Notes: generated by a model from the letters alone, not told the origin. Shown: positions 7,556 to 14,986, counted from the stretch's first letter. The stretch: 42,922 nt of DNA from a virus (IMGVR_UViG_3300035703_000163:1-42922); one strand, 5' to 3'. Translations and numbers: made by a program.

Positions 7556-8295
7556 ACGAATTACCTAAGCATATTTCCTATTCCTCTTTCAGCACTTGGC
7601 AAGAATGTGGCTGGAAGTATTATCTAACCAAGGTTGAAGGCGTATCAGAGCCTCATGCCGTTTGGTTCACTGGCGGTACTGCCGTCCATAAAGCCACTGA
7701 AGTCTATGACCTTGAGGGTGGCACTTCTGAAGACATTTGGAACAAGGTCTGGTATGACCAAGTAGCCGAGGACGAAGCACTCCATGGTGACATGCAACAC
7801 TGGCAATTCGCCAAGCGCGAGGACATGTCATGGTGGTATGGTGAGGGCATCTACATGCTAGATAAGTGGATTGAGTTCCGCAAGAACTGGTCAGTCTACG
7901 AAGATTTTATTGAAAAGCAGTACGAAATCGATATAGATGACGCGACAGTCAAGATGGCAATTGACCGCGTTATGGTAGATTTCGAGGGGAATCGGGTGCT
8001 CCTCGATATCAAAACAGGTGCGTCATCCCAGAGGCATCCTTTGCAATTGGCGGTCTATGCGTGGGCCCTCCAGAAGCAAGGGGTTTCCGTTACCAGAGCG
8101 GGCTTCTGGGATGCACGTACTGGTCATGTGACTCTATGGAGCCTTGACAATCTGCACCCTGAACGCGTAGAAGATATTCTTAATACTTTTGATAGGGCTA
8201 GGAAAGAAACAATCTTCCTGCCTAACTTGTCCAACTGTGGTCGATGTGGTGTATCATCTGCCTGCAAGTACGTCAATGGACACGTTTCTAACTAG
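7552..8295 (+). CDS. RecB/Cas4-like PD-(D/E)XK exonuclease
   Basis: 247 residues. ISYSSFSTWQECGWKYYL at the start and GGTAVHKATE (41-50) are typical of the Cas4/AddB-like nuclease group. The core motifs are D138 (AIDRVM), D152-x-K154 (LLDIKTG) and Q165-x3-Y169 (QLAVYAW). C19 with C229, C232 and C238 would hold an iron-sulfur or zinc site as in Cas4. Predicted role: DNA end processing during phage recombination or replication. There are no CRISPR genes around, so it is a phage recombination nuclease, not an adaptation protein. Confidence 0.87.
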   Translation: MNELPKHISYSSFSTWQECGWKYYLTKVEGVSEPHAVWFTGGTAVHKATEVYDLEGGTSEDIWNKVWYDQVAEDEALHGDMQHWQFAKREDMSWWYGEGIYMLDKWIEFRKNWSVYEDFIEKQYEIDIDDATVKMAIDRVMVDFEGNRVLLDIKTGASSQRHPLQLAVYAWALQKQGVSVTRAGFWDARTGHVTLWSLDNLHPERVEDILNTFDRARKETIFLPNLSNCGRCGVSSACKYVNGHVSN

Positions 8296-8389
8296 CATCG
8301 TTCCAGTGCTGAGAAGCATTGATGATATGGTAGATGCTTGGGACAACATAGGGTTCAACCATGAACAAGAAAAGGAGAAAAACCAATGA
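8276..8389 (+). CDS. Small acidic ORF in replication operon (37 aa)
   Basis: 37 residues beginning MDTFLTSIVPVLRSIDDMVD and ending in a charged EKEKNQ. It overlaps the nuclease gene by 20 bases and the next gene by 4 (ATGA), and its last codons carry the AAGGAG of the next gene. The tight packing favours a real, coupled gene, but no family is recognised, and it may only bridge translation. Confidence 0.5.
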   Translation: MDTFLTSIVPVLRSIDDMVDAWDNIGFNHEQEKEKNQ

Positions 8390-8811
8390 CTGGTAATTTC
8401 CAAGTCAGTAGCAAGTTACCTGACGGAAGAATCTTCGTAGTCGCATCTGAGACTTACGCAGGCTTCTGTGAGGCACTTGAATCAGTGGTAGGTGTGACAG
8501 AATCACAAGACCTACTAACAGAAATGGGTAAGTCTATTGCAGGCGCACCCTCTAATCTAGGACAGGCAACCGAGAATATCCGTGCTGCCTTTCCTAACAC
8601 ACAAGTAGACCACACTGCACATCCAACACAAACTGCTTCTACAGTCGGTCCAGTGGGCAAGACCTGTAAGCATGGTGTAATGTCGCAGCGTACAGGTTCA
8701 GGAGCCAAGGGACCATGGAAGGCATATATGTGCCCTTCACCTAAGGGAACTCCAGACCAATGCGAGCCAGTATGGCTTCGCCGAGGTGATGCAGATTGGA
8801 ATAGTTTCTAA
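8386..8811 (+). CDS. Replication-region protein with C-terminal zinc-ribbon-like module
   Basis: 141 residues with AAGGAG upstream. The N-terminal 55 residues form a small alpha/beta unit (FQVSSKLPDGRIFVVASETY). A variable linker follows, then TCKHGVMSQRTGSGAKGPWKA, YMCPSPKGTPDQCEP: a C-H...C...C arrangement like the zinc module at the end of some phage ssDNA-binding or RPA-like proteins. Lying between an exonuclease and a helicase, it may bind single-stranded DNA (inference). Confidence 0.6.
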   Translation: MTGNFQVSSKLPDGRIFVVASETYAGFCEALESVVGVTESQDLLTEMGKSIAGAPSNLGQATENIRAAFPNTQVDHTAHPTQTASTVGPVGKTCKHGVMSQRTGSGAKGPWKAYMCPSPKGTPDQCEPVWLRRGDADWNSF

Positions 8812-8814
8812 AGA

Positions 8815-9606
8815 ATGAGAACACTTGCCCGCGCCGTAGGCTCGAAGGACATTGGTGGCGAACCGCTTCCAACTGTCTTTCGTACCTTTGATATCAATAA
8901 AATCGTATTTCGACGTGCCGAAATTTCGATGATTGCTGGTACACCTGGTGCTGGCAAGTCTTCCGTTGCTTTAGCCCTTGCGCTTCGTGCCAAGGTTCCA
9001 ACATTATACGTGAGTGCTGATACCAATGCTCACACTATGGCTATGCGCCTGCTGTCTATGATTACTGGCAAGCCTCAGACTGATGCAGAACACTTGCTTG
9101 AGTCTGATGTTGCTGGTAGTCGTAAGACCATTAACGAGAACTCGGGGCATATCTTTTGGTCATTCGAGTCAAGCCCAACGCTTGATGACCTTGACCAAGA
9201 GGTATCTGCCTTCGAGGAGTTGTGGGGCTGTTCGCCAACGCTCATCGTTATCGATAACCTTATGGATATCGCTAATGACGGGGGAGAAGAGTTTGCGAAC
9301 ATGCGTTCAACTCTGAAAGAACTCAAGTACCTCGCAAGAGATACTAATGCTGCTGTTGTAGTACTTCATCATACGAAGGAGTCCTACACAGGTACACCGT
9401 GTCAGCCACGCTCTGCTCTGCAGGGCATGGTTGCACAGTTACCTGCTTTAATCTGTACTGTGGGTACTGATGCTCCTGGCTTTATTGCTGTAGCACCAGT
9501 GAAGAATCGGTACGGAAAGGCAGACCCATCAGGCAATACTGCCTATTGGTTAAACTTTAACCCTGAATATATGGATGTCTCTGACATCTCTGAGAGGTTG
9601 AAATGA
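8815..9606 (+). CDS. DnaB/RecA-like replicative ATPase
   Basis: 263 residues, a single RecA-fold ATPase core. Walker A is AGTPGAGKSS (41-50), Walker B LIVIDN (143-148), and VVLHHTKES (about 181-189) matches the H4/sensor strand of DnaB-type helicases. YVSADTNAHTMAMRL corresponds to the motif after strand 2. It is shorter than DnaB, lacking the N-terminal collar domain, as in many actinobacterial phage helicases. Likely the replicative helicase working with the split primase about 1 kb downstream. Its stop overlaps the next ATG (ATGA). Confidence 0.85.
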   Translation: MRTLARAVGSKDIGGEPLPTVFRTFDINKIVFRRAEISMIAGTPGAGKSSVALALALRAKVPTLYVSADTNAHTMAMRLLSMITGKPQTDAEHLLESDVAGSRKTINENSGHIFWSFESSPTLDDLDQEVSAFEELWGCSPTLIVIDNLMDIANDGGEEFANMRSTLKELKYLARDTNAAVVVLHHTKESYTGTPCQPRSALQGMVAQLPALICTVGTDAPGFIAVAPVKNRYGKADPSGNTAYWLNFNPEYMDVSDISERLK

Positions 9607-9692
9607 GCATCTTTGACCCAATCATACCAGACCCTAATTGGGGGCTTCCTACAGTTGATGTAGACCCTGATGAGTGGGAAGATGATGACTAA
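9603..9692 (+). CDS. Tiny acidic protein (29 aa)
   Basis: MSIFDPIIPDPNWGLP followed by an acidic tail (DPDEWEDDD). Start ATGA-coupled to the helicase gene and overlapping the next gene. Very acidic, Pro-rich peptides of this size recur at this place in actinobacterial phage replication operons; role unknown. Confidence 0.55.
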   Translation: MSIFDPIIPDPNWGLPTVDVDPDEWEDDD

Positions 9693-9888
9693 ACATATAA
9701 CCGAACTAAAACCAGATTATACAAGGGCGATGGATATACGTGGTGAACCTACCACTATATGCATCTGTGGGAGTTTCATATGGAACCTGAAAGTATCATT
9801 CGATGAGTATGGTACTATCAGTATGTATTTTCTAGATATGGAGTGTGCTGACTGTGGAACACAGGCAACCGCGCCAATTGAGGAGTAA
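9685..9888 (+). CDS. Small zinc-ribbon protein
   Basis: 67 residues from ATG 9685, chosen because GGAAG lies 5 bases upstream (ATG at 9670 and 9682 are in frame). CICG near 33-36 and CADCG near 57-61 form a two-CxxC ribbon with intervening beta strands (WNLKVSFDEYG, ISMYFLDME). Function unknown; probably a nucleic-acid or protein-binding accessory of the replication operon. Confidence 0.65.
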   Translation: MTKHITELKPDYTRAMDIRGEPTTICICGSFIWNLKVSFDEYGTISMYFLDMECADCGTQATAPIEE

Positions 9889-9890
9889 TA

Positions 9891-10325
9891 ATGAAACTGA
9901 CAACATACGCTTGGATAATGGCTGCTGTAGTCTTTGTGGGAACTTTGCCTCACGCTGTGGGTGCGATGTTCCACAGGACTCAAGTAGCAATTATTGGAGC
10001 AACTGACACTTGCAAGAATCTAAACTTCGTGTCTTTAAGAGATATGAAGAAACGTGCCAAGCAACTTGGTAAACAAGAAGTGCTTGCAAGATACCAAAGT
10101 TATCATGAGTGGAAAGCACTCTTTACTTTGTGGGATAAAGAATCTCGCTGGGATTATACAGCGAATAACCCACGTTCATCAGCCTATGGCATACCGCAAC
10201 TATTAAAGATGGATGAAGGTACACCTATGGCACGTCAGATTGAATTAGGATTGAAATATATCCAACACCGATATGATACTCCATCGAAGGCACTAGCCTT
10301 CCACAATCGTAACGGCTGGTACTAA
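9891..10325 (+). CDS. Membrane-anchored lytic transglycosylase-like protein
   Basis: 144 residues. Residues about 7-25 are a hydrophobic signal-anchor. The C-terminal half is an SLT/lysozyme-like fold: catalytic Glu E84 in LWDKESRWDY, then SSAYGIPQL (about 96-104), GLKYIQHRY and a final ALAFHNRNGWY. Such proteins cleave the glycan backbone of peptidoglycan. It lies in the early/replication operon, away from the lysis cassette, so it may serve envelope remodelling or be packaged for entry. That role is inferred. Confidence 0.78.
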   Translation: MKLTTYAWIMAAVVFVGTLPHAVGAMFHRTQVAIIGATDTCKNLNFVSLRDMKKRAKQLGKQEVLARYQSYHEWKALFTLWDKESRWDYTANNPRSSAYGIPQLLKMDEGTPMARQIELGLKYIQHRYDTPSKALAFHNRNGWY

Positions 10326-10328
10326 ATA

Positions 10329-10676
10329 ATGGGTGGTCGCGCTGCCAAGGCTAAAGGTTCAGGTGCAGAGCGAGACGTAGTAGCCTCTCTCAAGGAGGAA
10401 GGTTTCATCTACGCTGACCGCAGACTTGCTGGCGCGACCCTCGACAAAGGTGACATCTCTGGAATCCCAGGAGTTACCATTGAGATAAAGAACCATGCTA
10501 AGATGGATTTGGCTGGTTGGTTAGAAGAGTTAAAGGTCGAAATGACCAATGACAATGCGTGGACAGGCGTGGTGTGGCACAAGCGAAAGGGCAAGGGGAA
10601 CCCTCTTGATTGGTACTGCACCATGCCTGCACGTGTATGGATAGAATTACTTAAACTTGCATTGAAGGCTCGATGA
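10329..10676 (+). CDS. Holliday-junction-resolvase-like PD-(D/E)XK nuclease
   Basis: 115 residues. GSGAERDVVASLKEEGF (11-27) supplies the first Glu, KGDISGIPG the Asp, and VTIEIKNHA the E-x-K, the order found in Hjc-type resolvases. An aromatic-rich end (WYCTMPARVWIELL) completes the small fold. Probable role: resolving branched DNA during replication, recombination or packaging. Its stop overlaps a tiny downstream ORF. Confidence 0.78.
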   Translation: MGGRAAKAKGSGAERDVVASLKEEGFIYADRRLAGATLDKGDISGIPGVTIEIKNHAKMDLAGWLEELKVEMTNDNAWTGVVWHKRKGKGNPLDWYCTMPARVWIELLKLALKAR

Positions 10677-10732
10677 TGGTGTACACTTACCTCGATTGGT
10701 TAAGTATTAACAATACAGACATGGACGAATAA
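10673..10732 (+). CDS. Possible 19-aa coupling ORF
   Basis: A very short frame (MMVYTYLDWLSINNTDMDE) that starts on ATGA with the resolvase stop and ends in TAATG with the primase start. It would allow continuous ribosome travel between two otherwise separated genes. It may be only a translational bridge. Confidence 0.35.
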   Translation: MMVYTYLDWLSINNTDMDE

Positions 10733-11112
10733 TGAAATACGATAAACCCGATATCGCAGTCATACTTGAGCACTATGGTGCACGAGTTCCAGAACGTCGT
10801 GGGTGGTTTGGAATGAAGTGTCCTTTCCACGATGATAGTCACGCATCTGCATCAGCAACTAGAGACGATAACGCTTTCTGCTGCTTCGCTTGCCAGATGA
10901 AGGGCGATGGGTATGCTATAATTATGCAGAAAGAAGGAGTTGAATTTCGTGAAGCAATCAATATCGCAGAGAGAATCTTTAACCAAAGCGGCAAAGTTTT
11001 ACCACAGCGCTCTACACGAGGCAGAGGATTATCTGGCAGGTCGGGGAATAACTCTGGAGCAAGCAACTCGCGCTCGATTGGGCGTCGTGCTAGAGCCACT
11101 AACGGGTCATGA
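10732..11112 (+). CDS. DNA primase, CHC2 zinc-finger part
   Basis: 126 residues. The zinc motif is C30-x2-H33 (KCPFHDD) and C51-x2-C54 (CFAC), the CHC2 finger of DnaG-type primases that senses template DNA. Up to about residue 84 the sequence is family-like. After NQSGKVLPQR it becomes Ser/Arg/Gly-rich and looks non-homologous, because the true continuation (EDYLAGRGITLEQATRARLG) is encoded in the overlapping +1 frame. It is a split primase: either two proteins, a programmed shift, or an indel in the TTTT at 10997-11000. Confidence 0.8.
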   Translation: MKYDKPDIAVILEHYGARVPERRGWFGMKCPFHDDSHASASATRDDNAFCCFACQMKGDGYAIIMQKEGVEFREAINIAERIFNQSGKVLPQRSTRGRGLSGRSGNNSGASNSRSIGRRARATNGS

Positions 11113-11584
11113 GGCGTACATTAATAGGCTTGCGATTCCGTATCTCACGCGTTCAGGGGTGGTTGACCTTAGATTCCGTTCCATGGACTTATCAGAACCA
11201 AAGTACATGGGTCTCACAGGGGCAACCACGCATCTTTATAACGTCAGCGCGTTCTTTAAAGCCTCCTCATATATTTCTATCTGTGAGGGTGAGATTGACA
11301 CCATTACTCTTGATATGGCTTGTAACATACCTTCGGTGGGGGTCCCAGGAGTCAACAACTGGAAGAAGCATTACACAAGGCTCCTCGCAGACTTCGACAA
11401 AGTATTTCTTTTTGCTGATGGCGACAGTGCTGGCGCTGATTTCGCTAAGCATCTTGCTAAAGAATTAGGGAACTTAGTCGTGGTACACATGCCTGATGGT
11501 GAAGATGTAAACAGTATGTATCTCAAATATGGTGTAGAATATTTCCAACAGAAGATTGGAAGTGTTGTAGATGTTGTTTCCTGA
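10949..11584 (+). CDS. DNA primase, TOPRIM catalytic part
   Basis: 211 residues from GTG 10949, chosen because AAGGAG at 10934-10939 lies nine bases upstream; a TTG at 10940 is also in frame but too close. It begins near the primase linker (YHSALHEAEDYLAGRGITLE), then IPYLTRSGVVDLRFR, the TOPRIM Glu in ICEGEID (about 111-117) and the DxD in ADGDSAG (about 146-152). It overlaps the zinc-finger gene by 164 bases in the +1 frame. The strong internal ribosome site favours separate translation of the two halves, which would act together to make RNA primers for the helicase. Confidence 0.8.
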   Translation: MKQSISQRESLTKAAKFYHSALHEAEDYLAGRGITLEQATRARLGVVLEPLTGHEAYINRLAIPYLTRSGVVDLRFRSMDLSEPKYMGLTGATTHLYNVSAFFKASSYISICEGEIDTITLDMACNIPSVGVPGVNNWKKHYTRLLADFDKVFLFADGDSAGADFAKHLAKELGNLVVVHMPDGEDVNSMYLKYGVEYFQQKIGSVVDVVS

Positions 11585-11924
11585 TAAAGATGGATTTGTT
11601 TTTTGCGAGACGCATGACTGCGACTTCAAGAGCACAGACTTATTTGAGTTCCTAGACCATGTAGGTGTTGAGTTCACATGGGACGTGAGAGTTACTCCCA
11701 AGTATTCTTTCGACCTGTTTAGATTCTTTGAGACTCTATCTGACATGGTAAACCATGGAGATTTAGATGAAGCCTATCAAGTGATTCAGGACACAGCGTT
11801 TCTTTTTGTGAATGCTTCTAGTGATGAACTAGATGCCTTCATCGAAGAATCTATAGTTGCAGAAGAGACAGAATACGGAATCAAGAACATCGAAAGGATG
11901 TTAAGAGAGAATGGACAAGGCTGA
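11571..11924 (+). CDS. Acidic hypothetical protein
   Basis: 117 residues overlapping the primase gene by 14 bases. Strongly acidic and helical (DELDAFIEESIVAEETEYGIKNIERML), with C/H residues near the start (FCETHDCDF) that might bind metal. No family recognised. Position suggests a primase or replication partner. Confidence 0.65.
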   Translation: MLFPDKDGFVFCETHDCDFKSTDLFEFLDHVGVEFTWDVRVTPKYSFDLFRFFETLSDMVNHGDLDEAYQVIQDTAFLFVNASSDELDAFIEESIVAEETEYGIKNIERMLRENGQG

Positions 11925-12276
11925 GATGGGTGCTGTAAAAGCAGTGCTGTACAAGGGTTTTAACGTGTCTGACATAGATGAACATGAGCCAAGCGACCTA
12001 GAGTTAGAGGTCTGGGCTGTGTCTGATGAGTTGAACAACTTGTTGATATCGAAACATCACGACTATGGTCCAACCAATATCTCACTAGCGCCAGGTGGTC
12101 CTCTCAATGGACTGCGTGTGCGCATGCATGACAAGTTGGCTCGCATCAATCACCTGCTTGACAGCAATCGTCATGATACGCCAGCACATGAATCCCTTGA
12201 GGATTCTTTCCGTGACTTGGCTAACTATGCTATAATTTCCATACTAGTACTGAAAGGTAAATGGCCAACAGAATGA
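11911..12276 (+). CDS. DUF1599/Nmad1-like nucleotide-modification-associated protein
   Basis: 121 residues. The core LLISKHHDYGPTNISL, GLRVRMHDKLARINHLL and SLEDSFRDLANYAIISILVLKG matches the all-alpha DUF1599 family (nucleotide modification associated domain 1), MazG/dUTPase-like helices with acidic and His residues (KHHDYG; EDSFRDLANY) for metal-bound nucleotide. Predicted to act on nucleotides or in base modification of phage DNA; no partner base-modifying enzyme is evident nearby. Starts within the previous gene. Confidence 0.75.
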   Translation: MDKAEMGAVKAVLYKGFNVSDIDEHEPSDLELEVWAVSDELNNLLISKHHDYGPTNISLAPGGPLNGLRVRMHDKLARINHLLDSNRHDTPAHESLEDSFRDLANYAIISILVLKGKWPTE

Positions 12277-12593
12277 AAATCTTTGGACCCTATAAAGGTA
12301 GCAAGCAAAATGGTGGACGTCCAATCTACGTCTTTAAAAGAAGGAAAAAGAATGGCGAAGTGGTTACAACTTCTAGCAATAAGGCTCGCGTTGATTACGA
12401 GAAAGCCACAGGAAAAACATTACCAAGAGAAACAGAAGTCGACCACAAGAACAACAAAGGCAGAGAAGGCGACGACAGAATATCAAACCTCAGAACACTT
12501 TCTAAGAGCAAGAATGTGGGACTAGAGAACAAGCGTCGTGCTAAAAAGACTGCGAAGAAAACCGCGAAGAAAGCGACAAAAAAGAAACCATGA
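12261..12593 (+). CDS. HNH-like endonuclease/DNA-binding protein
   Basis: 110 residues. A compact DNA-binding N-terminal part (RPIYVFKRRKKNGEVVTTSSN) precedes ETEVDHKNNKGREGDDRISN, LRTLSKSKNVGLENK, which fits the H-N-H layout (DH, N...N, N) seen in phage HNH proteins. The C-terminal tail is a Lys-rich repeat (KKTAKKTAKKATKKK). ATG 12273 (ATGA with the previous stop) is an alternative start. It could be a homing-type nuclease or a replication/packaging nuclease; free-standing location between coupled genes argues for the latter. Confidence 0.72.
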   Translation: MANRMKIFGPYKGSKQNGGRPIYVFKRRKKNGEVVTTSSNKARVDYEKATGKTLPRETEVDHKNNKGREGDDRISNLRTLSKSKNVGLENKRRAKKTAKKTAKKATKKKP

Positions 12594-13330
12594 AAAATAT
12601 AGTTTGCATCTCCGACTTGCAGGTCCCATATCATGATGTAGAAGCCACCAAGGCAGTGGCTAAATTTATCCAATGGTATCAACCTGAGACTGTCGTCTCT
12701 TGTGGAGACGAAATGGATATGCAGACTATATCGAAGTGGAGTAAGGGTACTGAACTAGAGTATGAACGTTCTATTGGACGTGACAGAGACCTTACACGCC
12801 AAGTGCTGTATGACTTAACGATTGAGCATATGGTGCGTAGTAATCATACTGACCGCTTGTTTAACACAGTGGCTATGAGAGCGCCAGGATTCCTTGGACT
12901 TCCTGAATTAGAATTAGAAAACTTTCTTGGTCTCGATGAACTTGAGATTAAGTATCACAAGGACCCTTATGAACTAGCCCCTGGCTGGTTGCTTATGCAC
13001 GGCGATGAAGGAAACGTACAGCCTACGGCTGGCGCTACTGCATTGGGCTTAGCAAAGCGCTCAGGCATGTCCGTAGTGTGTGGTCACACGCACCGCATGG
13101 GCTTGACACATCAGACCCAGACTTATCGTGGTGGTAAGCCTAAGACTATCTGGGGTATGGAACTGGGCAACTTAATGGATTATCGTAATGCAAAGTATAT
13201 CAAGGCTGGGCTATTCACATGGCAACAGGGCTTTGGCATCTTGCATGTCGATGGCAAGAACGTAACACCGCAGATAGTTCCTATTGTCAATCAGTCATTC
13301 ACTGTTGATGGAAAGACGTTTAAGTGGTAG
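12590..13330 (+). CDS. Calcineurin-like metallophosphoesterase
   Basis: 246 residues with the family motifs in order: SDLQ (D9, with Q where H is usual) and H15, SCGDE (D40), SNHTDR (N85, H86), LMHGDE (H137) and CGHTHR (H166, H168). These would bind two metals for phosphate-ester hydrolysis. Substrate unknown; phage members have been proposed to act on nucleotides or DNA/RNA ends. Start is ATGA-coupled to the HNH gene. The D-x-Q first motif is a noteworthy variation and may alter metal binding. Confidence 0.85.
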   Translation: MKNIVCISDLQVPYHDVEATKAVAKFIQWYQPETVVSCGDEMDMQTISKWSKGTELEYERSIGRDRDLTRQVLYDLTIEHMVRSNHTDRLFNTVAMRAPGFLGLPELELENFLGLDELEIKYHKDPYELAPGWLLMHGDEGNVQPTAGATALGLAKRSGMSVVCGHTHRMGLTHQTQTYRGGKPKTIWGMELGNLMDYRNAKYIKAGLFTWQQGFGILHVDGKNVTPQIVPIVNQSFTVDGKTFKW

Positions 13331-14028
13331 TTACTGAAACATATGCTGGTGTTGTGGGTGCTATAGCCTACGAGTATTCTCGTAAGTATCACATGTGTGA
13401 TGCTGATGATATTCGTCAGGAACTATGGATATGGTTTTTAGAGCACCCTAACAAGGTTAAAGTTTGGGAGCAGTTAGATGGTAAGCAGTCAATCAAACTG
13501 ATTGCTAGGTCACTGCGTAACGCTGCTAAGGACTACTGCCAGAAGGAGAAGGCTCGTGCCTCTGGCTACAAGGTAGATGATAACTATTACTATGACCGAG
13601 AGGTTGTAGAGTTACTTCTGCCAGCAGTTCTGCGTAAGGACAAGGTAGCACCAGCACTGAATGATTTAGGTTTTACAAACAGCAAGAAGGTAGCCTCTGA
13701 GGGTGGCAACTGGTTTGCCATGATGGCTGATATTGAACGTGCTCTGGCTCGTTTGACCCATGAGCAGTTGACTATCATCTACCTGCGCTTCGGTGATGGA
13801 TGTGATAATGTCACCTTGGCTAAAGAACTATCAGTGACTGAGGATGCTGCGCGTATGCGTGTCAATCGTGCAGTTAATAACTTACTGAACTTCCTTGGTG
13901 GGCAACGACCACGTAAGGAGCGCGACTATACAGAGGAGCAGGTTGATGGACGAAGTGATGAAGATAGACCAAGTGATGGTGATTTACAAGAAACTATTAG
14001 CGACGATGGAGACGAAGGCTTGGCATGA
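13324..14028 (+). CDS. Sigma-70-like RNA polymerase sigma factor
   Basis: 234 residues from GTG 13324, with GGAAAG ten bases upstream. YEYSRKYHMCDADDIRQELWIWFLE (about 17-41) resembles sigma region 2 (helices binding core polymerase and the -10 element). LARLTHEQLTIIYLRFG, VTLAKELSVTEDAARMRVNRAV (about 137-180) is a region 4 helix-turn-helix. The C-terminal 45 residues are acidic and probably disordered. It may redirect host polymerase to late phage promoters or act as a packaging/replication HTH protein, as sigma-like phage proteins vary in role. Confidence 0.72.
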   Translation: MVVTETYAGVVGAIAYEYSRKYHMCDADDIRQELWIWFLEHPNKVKVWEQLDGKQSIKLIARSLRNAAKDYCQKEKARASGYKVDDNYYYDREVVELLLPAVLRKDKVAPALNDLGFTNSKKVASEGGNWFAMMADIERALARLTHEQLTIIYLRFGDGCDNVTLAKELSVTEDAARMRVNRAVNNLLNFLGGQRPRKERDYTEEQVDGRSDEDRPSDGDLQETISDDGDEGLA

Positions 14029-14305
14029 CTTGCTTCCAGAGGAAGATATTAAGTTCCTCGAAGAAGTAGAAGCCATGAGCACAACGCTCATCAGTCAGGT
14101 ATATATTTTTATTGACTTGCTGCAGCAGTATATCCAACTTATAGAGCAGTCATCTATCTTCGCTCCGGACTCAGACCAGACCAAGAACGACGATATGTCC
14201 AATGGTCCAACACAAACTGTCGGCGCGCCCCCGTCCAATCGCGCTGAGCGTCGTGACAAGGAAAAGAAGTTGCCGTTCGATAAGTTGAAGGATATTAAAA
14301 GATGA
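13946..14305 (+). CDS. Hypothetical helical protein
   Basis: 119 residues from ATG 13946 (GAGGAG seven bases upstream), overlapping the sigma-like gene by 83 bases. Residues 1-75 are helical and acidic (MDEVMKIDQVMVIYKKLL, then PEEDIKFLEEVEAM and a hydrophobic YIFIDLLQQYIQLI). The C-terminal part is basic and disordered, with NRAERRDKEKK. No function recognised. The large overlap in another frame is unusual but both frames look coding. Confidence 0.6.
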   Translation: MDEVMKIDQVMVIYKKLLATMETKAWHDLLPEEDIKFLEEVEAMSTTLISQVYIFIDLLQQYIQLIEQSSIFAPDSDQTKNDDMSNGPTQTVGAPPSNRAERRDKEKKLPFDKLKDIKR

Positions 14306-14436
14306 TATGCGAGAAGTGTACAGCAGGTGGCATGGCGAATAAGTTTGGCGAAGTGTATATTGCTATCGGTCTGCATGACCAATGCACAGGCTGCGTGTGC
14401 CAGCATAAGACTGGCGAAGGTTGGTACAAAAAGTAG
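14302..14436 (+). CDS. Small Cys-rich protein (44 aa)
   Basis: MICEKCTAGG, then HDQCTGCVCQH and an aromatic/basic tail (GWYKK). CxxC at 3-6 and CxxCxC at about 28-33 suggest a zinc knuckle. ATGA-coupled to the previous gene and last in the rightward replication operon, ten bases before a hairpin terminator. Function unknown. Confidence 0.65.
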   Translation: MICEKCTAGGMANKFGEVYIAIGLHDQCTGCVCQHKTGEGWYKK

Positions 14437-14445
14437 GCATGACAA

Positions 14446-14474
14446 AGCCCCCCACCCGATATGGGCAGGGGGCT
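14446..14474. terminator. Hairpin between converging operons
   Basis: AGCCCCC at the left and GGGGGCT at the right, with inner ACCC/TGGG pairing around GATA. On the minus strand it is followed by CTTTGTC, on the plus strand by no T run. It lies exactly where the rightward replication operon and the leftward operon meet, so a bidirectional terminator is likely. Confidence 0.7.
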
Positions 14475-14476
14475 AG

Positions 14477-14493
14477 TGTACGGAATCCGTACA
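14477..14493. promoter_or_regulatory. Palindrome site 1 (TGTACGGAATCCGTACA)
   Basis: Perfect two-fold palindrome apart from its central A. It lies two bases beyond the converging-operon hairpin and just past the stop of the last leftward gene. One of nine copies of this family, all between 14.4 and 19.9 kb. Confidence 0.85.
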
Positions 14494-14494
14494 G

Positions 14495-14632
14495 TCAGTA
14501 GTCGCGCACTATATTAGTGACGCGCACTAGATTTCCTGATTCTATCTGCATGATGATGTAGTCCATTAAGTCCTCGTCAGACGCTTGTTCTGTATCACCA
14601 TACTGATGTATAGATATGCTAAAAGTCGTCAT
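14495..14632 (-). CDS. Hypothetical small protein (45 aa)
   Basis: Leftward gene starting MTTFSISIHQYGDTEQASDE, with a DLMDYIIMQIESGNLVRV helix-strand segment. It overlaps the upstream gene by 14 bases. Its stop is next to palindrome site 1. Last gene of the leftward operon. No recognised function. Confidence 0.6.
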   Translation of the reverse strand: MTTFSISIHQYGDTEQASDEDLMDYIIMQIESGNLVRVTNIVRDY

Positions 14633-14756
14633 ACATCTCCTCTAGCGTATCGTATGCTGAATCAGCACAGGTGCAATCATCTTCCGATGAATCACACTCA
14701 TCACAGTCCTGATTCTTTCCGATGGCGATGTCATCTTCTAAACGTGGCTCGCTCAT
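14619..14756 (-). CDS. Hypothetical acidic Cys protein (45 aa)
   Basis: MSEPRLEDDIAIGKNQ followed by DCDECDSSEDDCTC, then an acidic helix (YDTLEEMYDDF). Four cysteines in CxxC and CxC pairs could bind one metal. It overlaps the upstream gene start by four bases (ATGA type). Unknown function. Confidence 0.6.
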   Translation of the reverse strand: MSEPRLEDDIAIGKNQDCDECDSSEDDCTCADSAYDTLEEMYDDF

Positions 14757-14947
14757 GCAACTTCGACCCACTCCATAGCAACGCGCAACAGGTGGTCGTA
14801 GTCGCCACTCATTGACTCCTCTTGATACTGGGATAACTCTTCCGGAGTTGCACCAGCAGTCTTGAGAGCGCGCCTTACGGCAGCCATGATAGCAAACGCG
14901 TTGCCATCATTACCAGATAACTGTACTTCGATATTGTATTTCGGCAT
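14753..14947 (-). CDS. Conserved small actinophage-type protein (64 aa)
   Basis: MPKYNIEVQLSGNDGNAFAI, helical MAAVRRALKTAG, and a SGDYDHLLRVAMEWVEV end. I recognise this pattern (YNIEVQLSG.DGNAF...SGDYD.LL) from many actinobacterial phage genomes, where its function is unknown. A purine-rich GAAAGAAGAAAAG serves as ribosome site, and palindrome site 2 lies 22 bases upstream. Confidence 0.75.
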   Translation of the reverse strand: MPKYNIEVQLSGNDGNAFAIMAAVRRALKTAGATPEELSQYQEESMSGDYDHLLRVAMEWVEVA

Positions 14948-14969
14948 TTCTTTTCTTCTTTCTAGTAAG

Positions 14970-14986
14970 TGTACGGAATCCGTACA
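14970..14986. promoter_or_regulatory. Palindrome site 2 (TGTACGGAATCCGTACA)
   Basis: Same 17-mer as site 1. It lies 22 bases before the start codon of the leftward gene 14753-14947 and 7 bases past the stop of the upstream gene, directly before its ribosome site. Confidence 0.88.

Noticed and set aside
7552-8295. CRISPR adaptation protein Cas4
   Set aside because: The fold motifs match, but no other cas gene or array is present; a phage recombination nuclease is more likely.
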